64,000 nt of DNA, from contig JAGLFH010000014.1 in NCBI GenBank assembly GCA_023144635.1, positions 62,001 through 126,000 on the forward strand, in the 5' to 3' direction. The DNA comes from Candidatus Auribacterota bacterium (GTDB lineage: Bacteria > Auribacterota > JAFGBW01 > JAFGJP01). How positions within the stretch are numbered: position 1 is the first letter of the stretch; each line of letters starts with the position of its first letter. The notes under the pieces are model-generated. The model ran no database searches, was not told where the DNA came from, and saw nothing but the letters and a program-made list of their open reading frames with translations. Below are positions 53,241 to 61,802 of this stretch, in pieces. Both the position numbers and the translations under genes were made by a program.

Positions 53241-54614
53241 ATGGATATTGTAATTTCTTTTTCTTCGCTTTGTATGCTTTTGATAATTGGTAAAGTAATT
53301 AGGACTTATTTTAAGCTTTTTCAAAAGATTTATCTTCCATCTTCAGTCATTGCAGGGATTATAGGACTAGTTCTAATACAAATATTAGGAAAGTACATTC
53401 CTAATTCATGTACTTTAGGATGGAATAAGCTGCCTTCTTTTTTGATAAATATTGTTTTTGCAGCTTTATTTATAGGTGTTGCAATTCCATCTGTCTCTTT
53501 GATTTGGAAAAATTGTGGACCGCAGTTGGCATATGGCCAAATAGTTGCATGGGGACAGTATACTGTTGGAATTACAATTACACTGCTGATTTTATTACCT
53601 TTATTTTCCATCCCTTCATTTTTTGGAGTCATTGTTCCTGTTGGATTTGAGGGTGGACATGGAACATCTGCTGGATTAAAGCCGACTTTTGATCTATTAA
53701 ACTGGCCTCAGGGGACAGACTTTTGTCTGGCTTCAGCTACTGTTGGAATTATTTCAGCGATTGTATTAGGTATGATACTTATTAATTGGGCAGCAAGAAA
53801 AGGAATAACGCAAAAGTTAAGACCATCAGAAGATAATGCGAAAGAGCAAAGTGGAATTTATAGATCGGATAATCGGCCTGTTGCAGGATTTCAGACAGTA
53901 GAAGCAGGTTCTGTCGATAGCTTAGCCCTGCATATTGCAATTGTAGGAGCTGCAATTTTAATTGGAGTATTATTAAAGAAGATTTTGATCAGCTTAGGGC
54001 TGGTCTTTCCTGTTCTTTTAGAAAAAATGATATTACAATCCTTTCCTCTTTTTCCACTTTGTATGATAGGAGGCCTTATTCTTCAGCTTTTTCTATCTAA
54101 GGGTATTAAGATTGATGTCGTGGATCATCAGATAATGCAGAGAATATCTGGTACTGCCTTGGATTTTCTAGTAGTTTCTGCGATTTCATTGATCAATATT
54201 AAGACGATCTTCTCAGGATTCTTGCCATTTTTTATTATCGTCTTAGGAGCAATTGTATGGAATGTTTTTTGCGTATTATGGTTGGCACCAAGAATTTTAC
54301 CTGATGCATGGTTTGAAAGGGCCATTGCTGAGATGGGACAATCCATGGGTGTAACTGCAACGGGTATGCTGCTTTTGCGTGTGGTTGATCCAGAGGCAGA
54401 GACAAAGGCCACCTCTGCATTTGGATATAAACAGCTTTTACATGAACCTTTTATGGGAGGGGGATTGTGGACTTCAATAGCAGTGCCGCTTTGTATAACC
54501 CAAGGGCCTGTAGTTGTTTTAATTATAAGTATAATCGCTATTGCTGTATGGCTATTGGTGTGGTGGTTTTTATTTCGTAGAGGTATTTTAAAAAACAGGC
54601 CACACCCGGTGTGA
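53241..54614 (+). CDS. Sodium/glutamate symporter family (GltS)
   Basis: This 457-residue membrane protein has about 11-12 helices in two inverted halves. The first half carries GFEGGHGTSAGL and the second MGQSMGVTATGMLLLRVVDP, the paired signatures of GltS. A hydrophilic loop of about 30 residues (about 195-225) separates the halves. It probably imports glutamate or a related acid with sodium at the inner membrane. It has a strong site (GAGGGAGGAG) and is flanked by repeat regions, so it is probably monocistronic. Confidence 0.92.
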   Translation: MDIVISFSSLCMLLIIGKVIRTYFKLFQKIYLPSSVIAGIIGLVLIQILGKYIPNSCTLGWNKLPSFLINIVFAALFIGVAIPSVSLIWKNCGPQLAYGQIVAWGQYTVGITITLLILLPLFSIPSFFGVIVPVGFEGGHGTSAGLKPTFDLLNWPQGTDFCLASATVGIISAIVLGMILINWAARKGITQKLRPSEDNAKEQSGIYRSDNRPVAGFQTVEAGSVDSLALHIAIVGAAILIGVLLKKILISLGLVFPVLLEKMILQSFPLFPLCMIGGLILQLFLSKGIKIDVVDHQIMQRISGTALDFLVVSAISLINIKTIFSGFLPFFIIVLGAIVWNVFCVLWLAPRILPDAWFERAIAEMGQSMGVTATGMLLLRVVDPEAETKATSAFGYKQLLHEPFMGGGLWTSIAVPLCITQGPVVVLIISIIAIAVWLLVWWFLFRRGILKNRPHPV

Positions 54615-54762
54615 GCCAAAATGGTTGCCACAGAGAAGATAGATGGTTTTCTTATCTTTGATAAGAAAAAAAAACAAAAAAGATAAAAGAAAAAGTAGTA
54701 GGGACAGGGCTTGTCTCCTCCCGTTGTAAAAAAGTAGAGGGTGGGGATATTTAAATCATTTC
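54615..54762. repeat. Short repeat region
   Basis: It contains CACAGAGAAGATAGATGG followed by the hairpin TTTTCTTATC/GATAAGAAAA (54647-54669), a near copy of 9966-10012, and a GTAGGGAC element with TCCCGTTGTAAAAAAG tail (about 54698-54732). Confidence 0.75.
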
Positions 54763-55191
54763 TTAATCATCATCGTCATCAGATAACGAAAAATCTATTG
54801 GGGAAGAATAGGTATTTGATTTCTTACCTTTGGGAACATTTAAAGAAAAGCTTTTACCAATGCTAAATGTGCCATATGTACCAGACTTACCACTACCTGT
54901 ATCATATACAGTTCTTCCATCTGCTACAAAAGATTCACCTTCTCCAAGGTTAACATTACCTGCTTTTGAATTGATATTATTTATGGCCTTTTTTAAAGAA
55001 GAAGTGTTAGAATTAAATTTGTTCTTTAGCTTAGACAATTTATTCAGACCTTCCAGGCTGATCTCAAGACTATCATATCTGGATGTTTTCTTAATGTTAC
55101 CTTCTTTTCCTGAGCTGTTTTGTTTTGCTGTCTGATTCTGTTGGAATGCTTGTATGAAATTTGAAGATGAATTGATAGGTTGAATTGCCAT
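54763..55191 (-). CDS. Small protein with acidic C-terminus, unknown
   Basis: I use ATG 55191, which has AGGAGAGG 5 nt upstream; a GTG two codons earlier is less likely. The 142-residue protein has a Gln/Asn/Ser-rich start, a helical part with SLEISLEGLNKLSKLKNKF, a Gly/Ser-rich beta part (VADGRTVYDTGSGKSGTYG) and five terminal Asp. No signal peptide is visible. The low-complexity start recalls exported flagellar or secretion substrates, but I cannot assign a function. Confidence 0.6.
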   Translation of the reverse strand: MAIQPINSSSNFIQAFQQNQTAKQNSSGKEGNIKKTSRYDSLEISLEGLNKLSKLKNKFNSNTSSLKKAINNINSKAGNVNLGEGESFVADGRTVYDTGSGKSGTYGTFSIGKSFSLNVPKGKKSNTYSSPIDFSLSDDDDD

Positions 55192-55796
55192 AACCACCTC
55201 TCCTGATACTTTAATTATATATTACAAATTGGTAATTTGCCATTAGAATTCGTAAAATTCATGAGACAAAACCGTTTGATAAGGTTTTGTCTCATTGAGA
55301 GGGTAGGCTTGATAGTAGTTGTCTTTTATTTTGTTTTTACACGGGCGTATTGCCATACGCCCCTACTTTGTTTTACTTTTTCCTTTAACAGAAAAAACGC
55401 AGAAGATTTTCTTCGTGTTCCTTCGCGTAACTTAGCGGCTAAAGGGCTTCGGCGAGGCAACCTTAACAAAATACCACCCCGGAGGTGGAAAACTAAGTAT
55501 TCTTGTAGTTTATGTAAATTATAAATTGATACATTCGATATAACAAATTGCTATATAGGATGTTATGTAATATAACCTTTTTTTACCACCTCCGGGGTGG
55601 TAAAGGGTGGTAAAAATTTGATTACGCTCAGGATAAAAAATAGTGAACACTTCGACAAGCTCAGTGTAGACTCTGTCGAACTGTGTGTGAATTTCCGCTT
55701 TCGCCACGTGAGACGTTAGCACGAACGTGGTTCACGTCAAAGGAAGCTCCTTGAACGCACGACTCACAACGCATGACGCATTACTTGGCAATAAAA
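55192..55796. repeat. Repeat-rich intergenic region with a palindrome pair
   Basis: It contains a GTATTGCC-loop hairpin with stem GGGCGTAT/ATACGCCC (55343-55362, minus orientation), CTTCGTGTTCCTTCGCGTAA (about 55410-55429), an inverted repeat pair (55472-55488 and 55586-55602), CACTTCGACAAGCTCAGTGT (about 55649-55668) and an AACGCATGACGCATTA segment (about 55768-55783). No gene is supported. Confidence 0.8.
55472..55602. repeat. Possible MITE-like element with 17-bp inverted ends
   Basis: TACCACCCCGGAGGTGG (55472-55488) and its exact reverse complement (55586-55602) flank 97 AT-rich bp with no ORF. Each end is itself almost palindromic (CCACC-CCGGA-GGTGG), so the ends may be two independent hairpins instead of one element's termini. 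No transposase is nearby. Confidence 0.45.
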
Positions 55797-57530
55797 TTAC
55801 TTTGCAAAAAAGCAAAAGGAGCGGATAAAACGCCCGTCAGGTGCTTTTGAAAGGTCAATTCTTTCAAGTTCATCTGTTGCATTTTTAAAACTTTCTTCAA
55901 GAAGAGAAGAGACGAAAGGTAATTCTTCTTTGTATGAACTTTCAAAAAAGTTAAAGAACTCTTTTTTAGTTTTAGTATTTATTTTGTGTTTACCGTTTTT
56001 ATCAATAGTGAAAGCCATTTTAAAGAAACTTGTTACACTTGAAACATCCAATGGGCGTGCACTAAAAGTTTTTGATAGTGTATAATTTGCAAAGCCGGTG
56101 AATAATACTGATTGAGGTGTTATTTCTTCTTCAGGCATGTTGAGAGATAATTCCGATCCAAAAAGTTCGTTAAAATCTTCCATTGAAGAAAATACCTGTA
56201 GAATGTTTTCTATGGCAGATAATCTTTTCCCGGTTATTTCAATGTCACGTGGGGTTTGGAATCCACGAAGATTGTAAAGAGTATCGGAATATTCCGGATC
56301 GTGAAAAAGCGGAGATAAACGAATAAGTCCTCGAAGAGTGCATTCATAAATGGATGAGAAAAAACAAAGCATACTTTCAATGTTTTCCGGCTTAAATCTT
56401 TTGATCAGTGAATGCGCTTTTTTACGATATATAATAAGTTCGCAAAAACCTCTCCTAAAAATATGCTCTAACCAGTAATGCGAAAGTATTTCTGCTGAAT
56501 CTGTTATGCTCATATCTGTAAGCAGGATGAGCGAAATGTTCAATATCCCTTTTGCTTCATTAAGAGCCCTTATTAATTCATGTTCATTAAGATCGTAATT
56601 TTTCTTCATGGAAAGAGCCAGGATCTTGTTTGTTATTCCCATTATTTCTGCATGAAGTTCATCTCTTAACACAGAGTTTCTATCAAAAATATATGAAAGA
56701 ACATCATCAATAAAAAGTGAGTCAGATGATTGAATTACTGGTTTTAAATATTCTGTATCCTGAGCAAAGATATTTGCTTTAAATGCTTGAGATATATCTT
56801 TATCATGTTTCTTTTCTACATTAAGCCATTCTTCTCTGGTTAATGGTGTGTATATGCTCATAGCAATATCTTTTTCAGGAAAACCAGATTCACTTAAACG
56901 TTCCAGATGACTTAAGTATGCTTCTTCTTCTGTCTCTGTTATTATCTCACCTATAATGCACTCCATAAGGTTTACATAAAGTGATTTTTTGAATTCGAAG
57001 AGAAGCTCTAAGCTGTGCTTAATAGTATCAAAATCATGTGATTCCTTAATACAGATGTAATATAAAAAATCGATTGAAAAATACTGTTCGTCTTGAAGTA
57101 CTTCATCCATTACTTCTTCCGGAGTAGTCTTTATAATACGCAAAAGCTTTTTGTATGCTGTGACAATAAAATTGAAATCCATGTTAAAGAACCACTCGAG
57201 AAATTTATCATCTGAAGCATCAAGCAGGTATTTGATCCATACCTCAAATTTCTTTTCATTTACTAGATCATACTCAAAGCACTGAAAATCAGTATAAAAA
57301 AGAAGCTGGTCTGTATTTGCAAAGGTGAGGAGGTCAGGAAGAAGCTCTTTATCTGCACTATTTGCAATAATGTAAAAATTTTCAGGTCCCAGTTGTTCAA
57401 CAATAGCCTGAGGATATTCAGATCGAAGTATCAGTTCTGCCTTTTCAACAAACGGTACCTGCTTTACGATCTCGCATTGCCTGTCAAAGGAGAACTCTTC
57501 AAAGTCTTTTGTATGTCTTATTTCTACCAT
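55797..57530 (-). CDS. DUF6178-like helical protein
   Basis: The 577-residue protein is almost entirely helical with no membrane segment or signal peptide. The segment LLPDLLTFANTDQLLFYTDF and the later KFLEWFFNMDFNFIVTAYKK, EEVMDEVLQDEQYF pattern resembles the DUF6178 family found in deltaproteobacteria-like genomes. I base this on recall and give it moderate weight. It contains an acidic C-terminal half with many Phe. It lies 27 nt after the Nudix gene on the same strand. Function unknown. Confidence 0.7.
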   Translation of the reverse strand: MVEIRHTKDFEEFSFDRQCEIVKQVPFVEKAELILRSEYPQAIVEQLGPENFYIIANSADKELLPDLLTFANTDQLLFYTDFQCFEYDLVNEKKFEVWIKYLLDASDDKFLEWFFNMDFNFIVTAYKKLLRIIKTTPEEVMDEVLQDEQYFSIDFLYYICIKESHDFDTIKHSLELLFEFKKSLYVNLMECIIGEIITETEEEAYLSHLERLSESGFPEKDIAMSIYTPLTREEWLNVEKKHDKDISQAFKANIFAQDTEYLKPVIQSSDSLFIDDVLSYIFDRNSVLRDELHAEIMGITNKILALSMKKNYDLNEHELIRALNEAKGILNISLILLTDMSITDSAEILSHYWLEHIFRRGFCELIIYRKKAHSLIKRFKPENIESMLCFFSSIYECTLRGLIRLSPLFHDPEYSDTLYNLRGFQTPRDIEITGKRLSAIENILQVFSSMEDFNELFGSELSLNMPEEEITPQSVLFTGFANYTLSKTFSARPLDVSSVTSFFKMAFTIDKNGKHKINTKTKKEFFNFFESSYKEELPFVSSLLEESFKNATDELERIDLSKAPDGRFIRSFCFFAK

Positions 57531-57557
57531 GATATTGATTATCCTTTATCAGCTTTT

Positions 57558-58076
57558 TTACGATAATTGAGTGTTATATCTTTCTATTTCATGTATAAAA
57601 TTAGGAGTAAATATCTCACTGTTATTTTTTATGGAATATTGGATCTCATCCATCTTCCAGAATCTTCCTTCTGTTATTTCGTCTTTATTAATTTTGATCT
57701 TTACATTTTGTTCAACAATTTCTTTCCATGTGTTTATCAGTTCTGTCTCTTTGGGGCATTTCCATATATATGTATATAAAAACTGCGGGCTTTTAAGCGA
57801 AATCCCAAGTTCTTCCTGTGCTTCCCGGAAAAGTGCTGCTTTATTTTCTTCTCCTGAGGCGACATGCCCGCCTACGGAGGTATCCCAGCGTCCGGGTTGA
57901 ATAGATTTTAAGCTAGAGCGCTTTTGTAAAAAAAGATCCCCTGCATCGTTAAATAACAGTAAATGAACAGCTTTATGAAGGATTGAAGGATCATTATGAC
58001 ATTTTGTCCTCGGAGCCAAACCTGTAACATGACCATTTGTATCAACAATATCAAAAAATTCTTCTTTTACTTCCAT
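57558..58076 (-). CDS. Nudix hydrolase (YfcD/isopentenyl-PP-isomerase-like)
   Basis: The 172-residue protein has a complete Nudix box (GGHVASGEENKAALFREAQE, then ELGI). The start EEFFDIVDTNGHVTGLAPRT and LHKAVHLLLFNDAGDLFLQK, RSSLKSIQPGRWD segments are those of the YfcD/IDI-like branch. It probably hydrolyses a nucleoside diphosphate-linked substrate; true IDI activity would need extra residues that I cannot confirm. It shares a transcript with the DUF6178-like gene, and tRNA-Arg is 36 nt upstream. Confidence 0.9.
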   Translation of the reverse strand: MEVKEEFFDIVDTNGHVTGLAPRTKCHNDPSILHKAVHLLLFNDAGDLFLQKRSSLKSIQPGRWDTSVGGHVASGEENKAALFREAQEELGISLKSPQFLYTYIWKCPKETELINTWKEIVEQNVKIKINKDEITEGRFWKMDEIQYSIKNNSEIFTPNFIHEIERYNTQLS

Positions 58077-58111
58077 AATTTCTCCGAAATGGATTAATAT
58101 GCTGAAAAAAA

Positions 58112-58185
58112 CGCGCCTGGCAAGACTCGAACTTGCGGCCCTCAGATTAGAAATCTGATGCTCTATCCAACTGAGCTACAGGCGC
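58112..58185 (-). tRNA. tRNA-Arg (anticodon TCT)
   Basis: On the minus strand the acceptor GCGCCTG pairs with CAGGCGC, with discriminator G at 58112. The anticodon stem TCAGA/TCTGA closes the loop TTTCTAA, giving anticodon TCT, which reads AGA. The T loop TTCGAGT is normal. The 3' CCA is not encoded, and a T run follows directly, which could serve as its terminator. Confidence 0.95.
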
Positions 58186-58561
58186 TGATTTGGTTATAAA
58201 ATAATATAAGAAATTCAATAAATTGCAACTTATTTTTGTTAAAAATGAAAAATTTAAAAGAATAGGACGCAGATATACGCAGATGAAAAGGATCAGAGGG
58301 GGCACGGAAATGGGAAAAAGCAAAACGTATGTCCTCCTAAACGATTGGCGGATCTGCGATAGGGGGGAGCCGCTAAGTTACGCGAAGGAACACGAATAAA
58401 TAAATATATGAGGGTCCGTTCCCCCAAACGGATCATGTAAAAGTGTGTAGGGAACGAGCCTGCCCGTTCCGTGTAAAACGTATGTAGGGGAGGGGCTTGT
58501 CTCCCTCCCGTTGTAGTGGTGAATTTTTTAATATTTTGAATTTGCTTTTTGGAACTATTTG
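58186..58561. repeat. Repeat region with three palindromic elements
   Basis: It holds TGTCCTCCTAAACGATTGGC (58330-58349) followed by GGATCTGCGATAGG, a CGTTCCCCCAAACGGA hairpin-like piece (about 58416-58433), a GTAGGGAAC element with stem GGAACG/CGTTCC (about 58450-58475) and a GTAGGGGAGGGG element (about 58484-58515). The ORF-like frame through it is a repeat translation. Confidence 0.8.
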
Positions 58562-58948
58562 TTATTTGTTGCTTGTCTTTTTGCTTTTCCATATTCTTTT
58601 TGAGAATCTCAAAAAGAATATACTAAGTGCCCCTATTGTATCAGCTGCTGCATCCAGTACATCAAAAACTCTTTCAGGTACAAAATACTGATGCATTTCA
58701 TCACTTATGCCATATAAAATAGTAATAATAATAGCAATAGCCTCTATCTTGAAGCGCGGTTTATCCGTTGTTTTATATAGCGCAAATGCAATCAAATACA
58801 CGAGGACTGCATATTCAACAACATGTATTAATTTGTCAGATAATTTTTCTAGGACAGGTGCCTTTACCGGATATGATGAAATGACAAAAATAAGTGCCAT
58901 ATATGATATAGCCGGCAGCCAGTATAATATCTTTTTTTTAGATTCCAT
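58562..58948 (-). CDS. VanZ-like family membrane protein
   Basis: The 128-residue protein has about four helices and the VanZ-like signatures: SDKLIHVVEYAVLVYL and GISDEMHQYFVPERVFDVLD, AAADTIGA. The family is named for a teicoplanin-resistance protein, but most members are of unknown function in the inner membrane. It stands alone. ATG 58948 is preceded by AAGGAAAA. Confidence 0.9.
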   Translation of the reverse strand: MESKKKILYWLPAISYMALIFVISSYPVKAPVLEKLSDKLIHVVEYAVLVYLIAFALYKTTDKPRFKIEAIAIIITILYGISDEMHQYFVPERVFDVLDAAADTIGALSIFFLRFSKRIWKSKKTSNK

Positions 58949-59249
58949 GATTTTCCTTGAAAAATTAATCGCATTTTCAACTTTTTATAATAAAAAAGTA
59001 TTATAATAATTTTGAGAAGGGTTAAATGCAAGATAAACTTAGAGTTTTTTATGTCTATAATTACCACATTCCCTTTATTAAACAATATATAGTATTTATA
59101 AATAAGAAATCTTTTATTAAGCGCTTTTAGGTGTTCTAACTTCTTAAAACACAGCATGTAAGGTAATTTGTTGGTAAGCTGGAATAGCTACTTAACTCCT
59201 GTGGTATAATAATTGCTTTTTTACAGGAAAAAATAAAAGGTGTTTAAGA
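58949..59249. other. AT-rich divergent intergenic region
   Basis: This is the gap between the VanZ-like gene and the LysM operon. TATAAT at 59205-59210 could be the -10 of the LysM operon, but I find no good -35 at the right distance. I see no recurring palindrome and no credible gene. Confidence 0.4.
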
Positions 59250-59999
59250 ATGAGTGCTTTAAAGAAGATTATTGTTGTGTTTTTTATCCTTGCTCTTCCG
59301 GCTATCACCGGATGTCAAAACCTCAATAATCCTTTTTCAAGTAATCAGCCAAAAACGCAAGGAAGCAAATTGTTTTCAAATGAGCAGTCAGGAAGCAATC
59401 CTTATCTTGCAAAAGGAGCAACGATCTCGGGAAGAAGTGAAAGAGAGATGCTTTCAGCTTCTGTTAGTGATGGTATGAGCAGGGAAGAGCTTCTTATGAA
59501 AGTTGTTGATTGTGAAGATAAGTACAAGCAAGAGAAAAAAAAGCGCGAAGAACTGGAATTGGAAGTCAAAACTCTTCAAAGAGATTTTGGGCAAAGGATC
59601 TTTATGCTTCAAAACAATCTTATTAATGCACACAAGGAAATTGAAGAATTAAAGATAAAAGCTTCAAATGCTCATGTGAAAATGATAGAAGCTAAAAGAA
59701 AATCAGATAATCTCAAAATGAACATGCTTCAGAAAAAAAGTTTAATGGATTCAAAATTTCCTATTTTTTATGAAGTCATTCCGGGGGACACTTTATGGGC
59801 AATATCCGGAAGAAATAATATTTATAAAGATAATTATAAATGGATCGAGATATATACTGCAAATAAACAGAAACTTGAAGATCCTGATATCATATATCCC
59901 GGACAGGTCCTGAAAATACCGCGTTATTTTGATTATTTTCTGGGTGTACCGGAAAGTGGAGATGATTTACTTGATGCTGAGATCGATCTGGATGAATAG
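59250..59999 (+). CDS. LysM-domain lipoprotein
   Basis: The 249-residue protein starts with a lipoprotein signal (IVVFFILALPAITGC). A Ser/Asn-rich linker follows, then a coiled coil of about 90 residues (KKKREELELEVKTLQRDFGQ and on) and a LysM domain near the C-terminus (FYEVIPGDTLWAISGRNNIY, then YPGQVLKIPRYF). LysM binds peptidoglycan, so the protein probably tethers a membrane to the wall. It heads the signalling operon and is followed after 13 nt by the response regulator. Confidence 0.9.
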   Translation: MSALKKIIVVFFILALPAITGCQNLNNPFSSNQPKTQGSKLFSNEQSGSNPYLAKGATISGRSEREMLSASVSDGMSREELLMKVVDCEDKYKQEKKKREELELEVKTLQRDFGQRIFMLQNNLINAHKEIEELKIKASNAHVKMIEAKRKSDNLKMNMLQKKSLMDSKFPIFYEVIPGDTLWAISGRNNIYKDNYKWIEIYTANKQKLEDPDIIYPGQVLKIPRYFDYFLGVPESGDDLLDAEIDLDE

Positions 60000-60012
60000 C
60001 AGGAGAACATAA

Positions 60013-61365
60013 GTGACATACGAAGATAAGAAAAAAATACTTATAATCGATGACCAGAAAAGCCTTGTCTGGGGGTTAGAGAAGTTTTTAACTGAAAGGG
60101 GCTTTGAAGTAGAATCGGTTTTTGACGGATCTGTTGGACTTAAGCGTATTAGCGAGGATCATTTTGATATTATTGTTATGGACCTTAAACTTCCAGGAAA
60201 GACCGGATTAGAGATTTTAGAGCTTTCTTCTAATAAAACATCAGCCGGTTTTATATTGATCAGTGCTTTTGCAACAGCTGAAGATGCTGAAAAAGCAGCG
60301 CTTCTTGGAGCAAAGGATTTTCTTCCAAAGCCTTTTGAGCCGGAAGAACTTCTTGAAAGAATATCTAATATCCTTTATGAGCACAGGTCTAAAGATGAAA
60401 AAGAACAAATAAAATGGGTAACACTTTTTTCTCACTATCCTGTACAGATCGATGTTTTTTACGGTAAAAAAAATAATTTTTGTATTGATGTATTTGAAAA
60501 CAAAAAAAAGCAGAAAGGAATTTTCATAGGCCAGCATGTAAGTGCCTATGAAATGGGTTATATATCGGCTGTTCTTGAAAATATGGAAGATATGTCTGAT
60601 CTGGAAACTGCATATAAGAGCATTAATAAACGTATCAAAAAAGATGACTTTGCAGCTTTGATAGACCTTGATAACAAAAAAGTACTACTATCAAATACAA
60701 AAGTTACATCAGGCATATGGAAAGAAAATCAATGGATAAGTAAAGGAAACGATACAATTTCAGTGATCCCAAAAGAAATAGTATGTCTGTTCTCGCATGA
60801 TGGTATCAGCGAAGATTATTCAGGTGATTTTCTCTCATCTGCAGGAAACAGGCCTAGTGCGTCTGTTCTATCATATAAAACAGTCCGTTTATTGAAAAAT
60901 GAGATCATGTCAGGTCCCCTTAAAACAGCACTTATCATACGTATGGATGAACAGGAAAAAACGACTCGCATAGAAGAAGATTTTCCGCCCGAGTCAATGT
61001 CTCGTAATGAGATAATAAGATTTGTTACTTCACTTCCCCCTTCGCAGTTTTTAAGTGAGGTGCAGCGGAAAAAGATAGATCTTCTTCTATGCGAGGTAAT
61101 AAATACTATTGAGCCGGAGCAGACTCATCAGGGCCTTAAAATGATATGTGATATAAAAGAACATCGAATTGAAAAGATATCATTTACTTCTAACGGTGTT
61201 CCGCTGCTCCCTTTCAAGAGTTCTATTAGTTCAAAAGAGATGAATTTTGAAAAGCTGGGTAATATATCTAGAAAAGATATTATACAATATATAGTTAATA
61301 CTTTATTTAAAGATGATGAACTGGAAATAAACGATGATAGTACAATTGTAAGCTTAAATGTGTGA
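60013..61365 (+). CDS. Response regulator with degenerate SpoIIE-like phosphatase region
   Basis: The start is GTG 60013. Residues 1-120 are a receiver domain (ILIIDDQ, phosphoacceptor in IIVMDLKLPGKTG, SAFATAED, FLPKPFEPEELLERI). The middle, about 145-320, has the strand order of SpoIIE/PP2C phosphatases (FIGQHVSAYEMGYISAVL; ALIDLDNKKVLLSNTKV; IVCLFSHDGISEDYSG), but the metal-binding Asp and Gly of the first motif are lost. The last 120 residues (KKIDLLLCEVINTIEPEQTH) hint at a degenerate HATPase. I infer a partner-switch-like regulator with altered or no catalysis. The STAS-like gene starts 4 nt later. Confidence 0.8.
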   Translation: MTYEDKKKILIIDDQKSLVWGLEKFLTERGFEVESVFDGSVGLKRISEDHFDIIVMDLKLPGKTGLEILELSSNKTSAGFILISAFATAEDAEKAALLGAKDFLPKPFEPEELLERISNILYEHRSKDEKEQIKWVTLFSHYPVQIDVFYGKKNNFCIDVFENKKKQKGIFIGQHVSAYEMGYISAVLENMEDMSDLETAYKSINKRIKKDDFAALIDLDNKKVLLSNTKVTSGIWKENQWISKGNDTISVIPKEIVCLFSHDGISEDYSGDFLSSAGNRPSASVLSYKTVRLLKNEIMSGPLKTALIIRMDEQEKTTRIEEDFPPESMSRNEIIRFVTSLPPSQFLSEVQRKKIDLLLCEVINTIEPEQTHQGLKMICDIKEHRIEKISFTSNGVPLLPFKSSISSKEMNFEKLGNISRKDIIQYIVNTLFKDDELEINDDSTIVSLNV

Positions 61366-61369
61366 TTAA

Positions 61370-61729
61370 ATGAAAACTATACAAAAAGACGGTTATACGG
61401 AACTGGTTATCTATGTGGATGACCTTGATGATTTTGTCATTGATGAACTTTTTTTAAGTCAAATTGAAAACGCACAAGCATCCATGGCTGTTAATTTAAT
61501 GAGATTTGTTATTATGGATTCGCAGCAGATATTAAAATTTATACGATTAATAACAGAAATAAACAGCCTGTCATCCTCCAGGATGGCAATAATATGTAAT
61601 AATTTTGTAGGAAGTATTTTAAAAGGTATATTAAATAAACATTTTCCTGTTTTTACAGATAAAAACGATATTGAGATAGCTTTGCGGCAAGAGGTGGCAT
61701 CGGAAGAGAAGGAGATGCTGTGGGCGTAA
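61370..61729 (+). CDS. STAS-like protein (possible anti-sigma-factor antagonist)
   Basis: This 119-residue protein has the alternating strand/helix order of STAS domains: ELVIYVDDLDDFVIDELFLS, AVNLMRFVIMDSQQILKFIR, RMAIICNN and PVFTDKNDIEIALRQEV. In the position of the phosphorylated Asp-Ser of SpoIIAA it has Asp50-Ser51 (IMDSQQ), although the following Ser-Gly is missing. It could be the switch partner of the phosphatase-like regulator encoded 4 nt upstream. Sequence similarity is weak, so the assignment rests on pattern and context. Confidence 0.65.
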   Translation: MKTIQKDGYTELVIYVDDLDDFVIDELFLSQIENAQASMAVNLMRFVIMDSQQILKFIRLITEINSLSSSRMAIICNNFVGSILKGILNKHFPVFTDKNDIEIALRQEVASEEKEMLWA

Positions 61730-61802
61730 ACTGCATATTTCATAAAAACAGCCGAAAGGGAATAATAAATTATTAAGGAATAAATAATAAAGAAAAGATC
61801 AT

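Noticed and set aside
54647..54669. Hairpin TTTTCTTATC/GATAAGAAAA as terminator of the GltS-type gene
   Set aside because: On the plus strand it is followed by A, not T, and a near copy exists at about 9990 as part of a repeat.
58293..58592. 99-codon minus-strand ORF
   Set aside because: It covers three palindromic elements and overlaps the VanZ-like gene end; no start signal.
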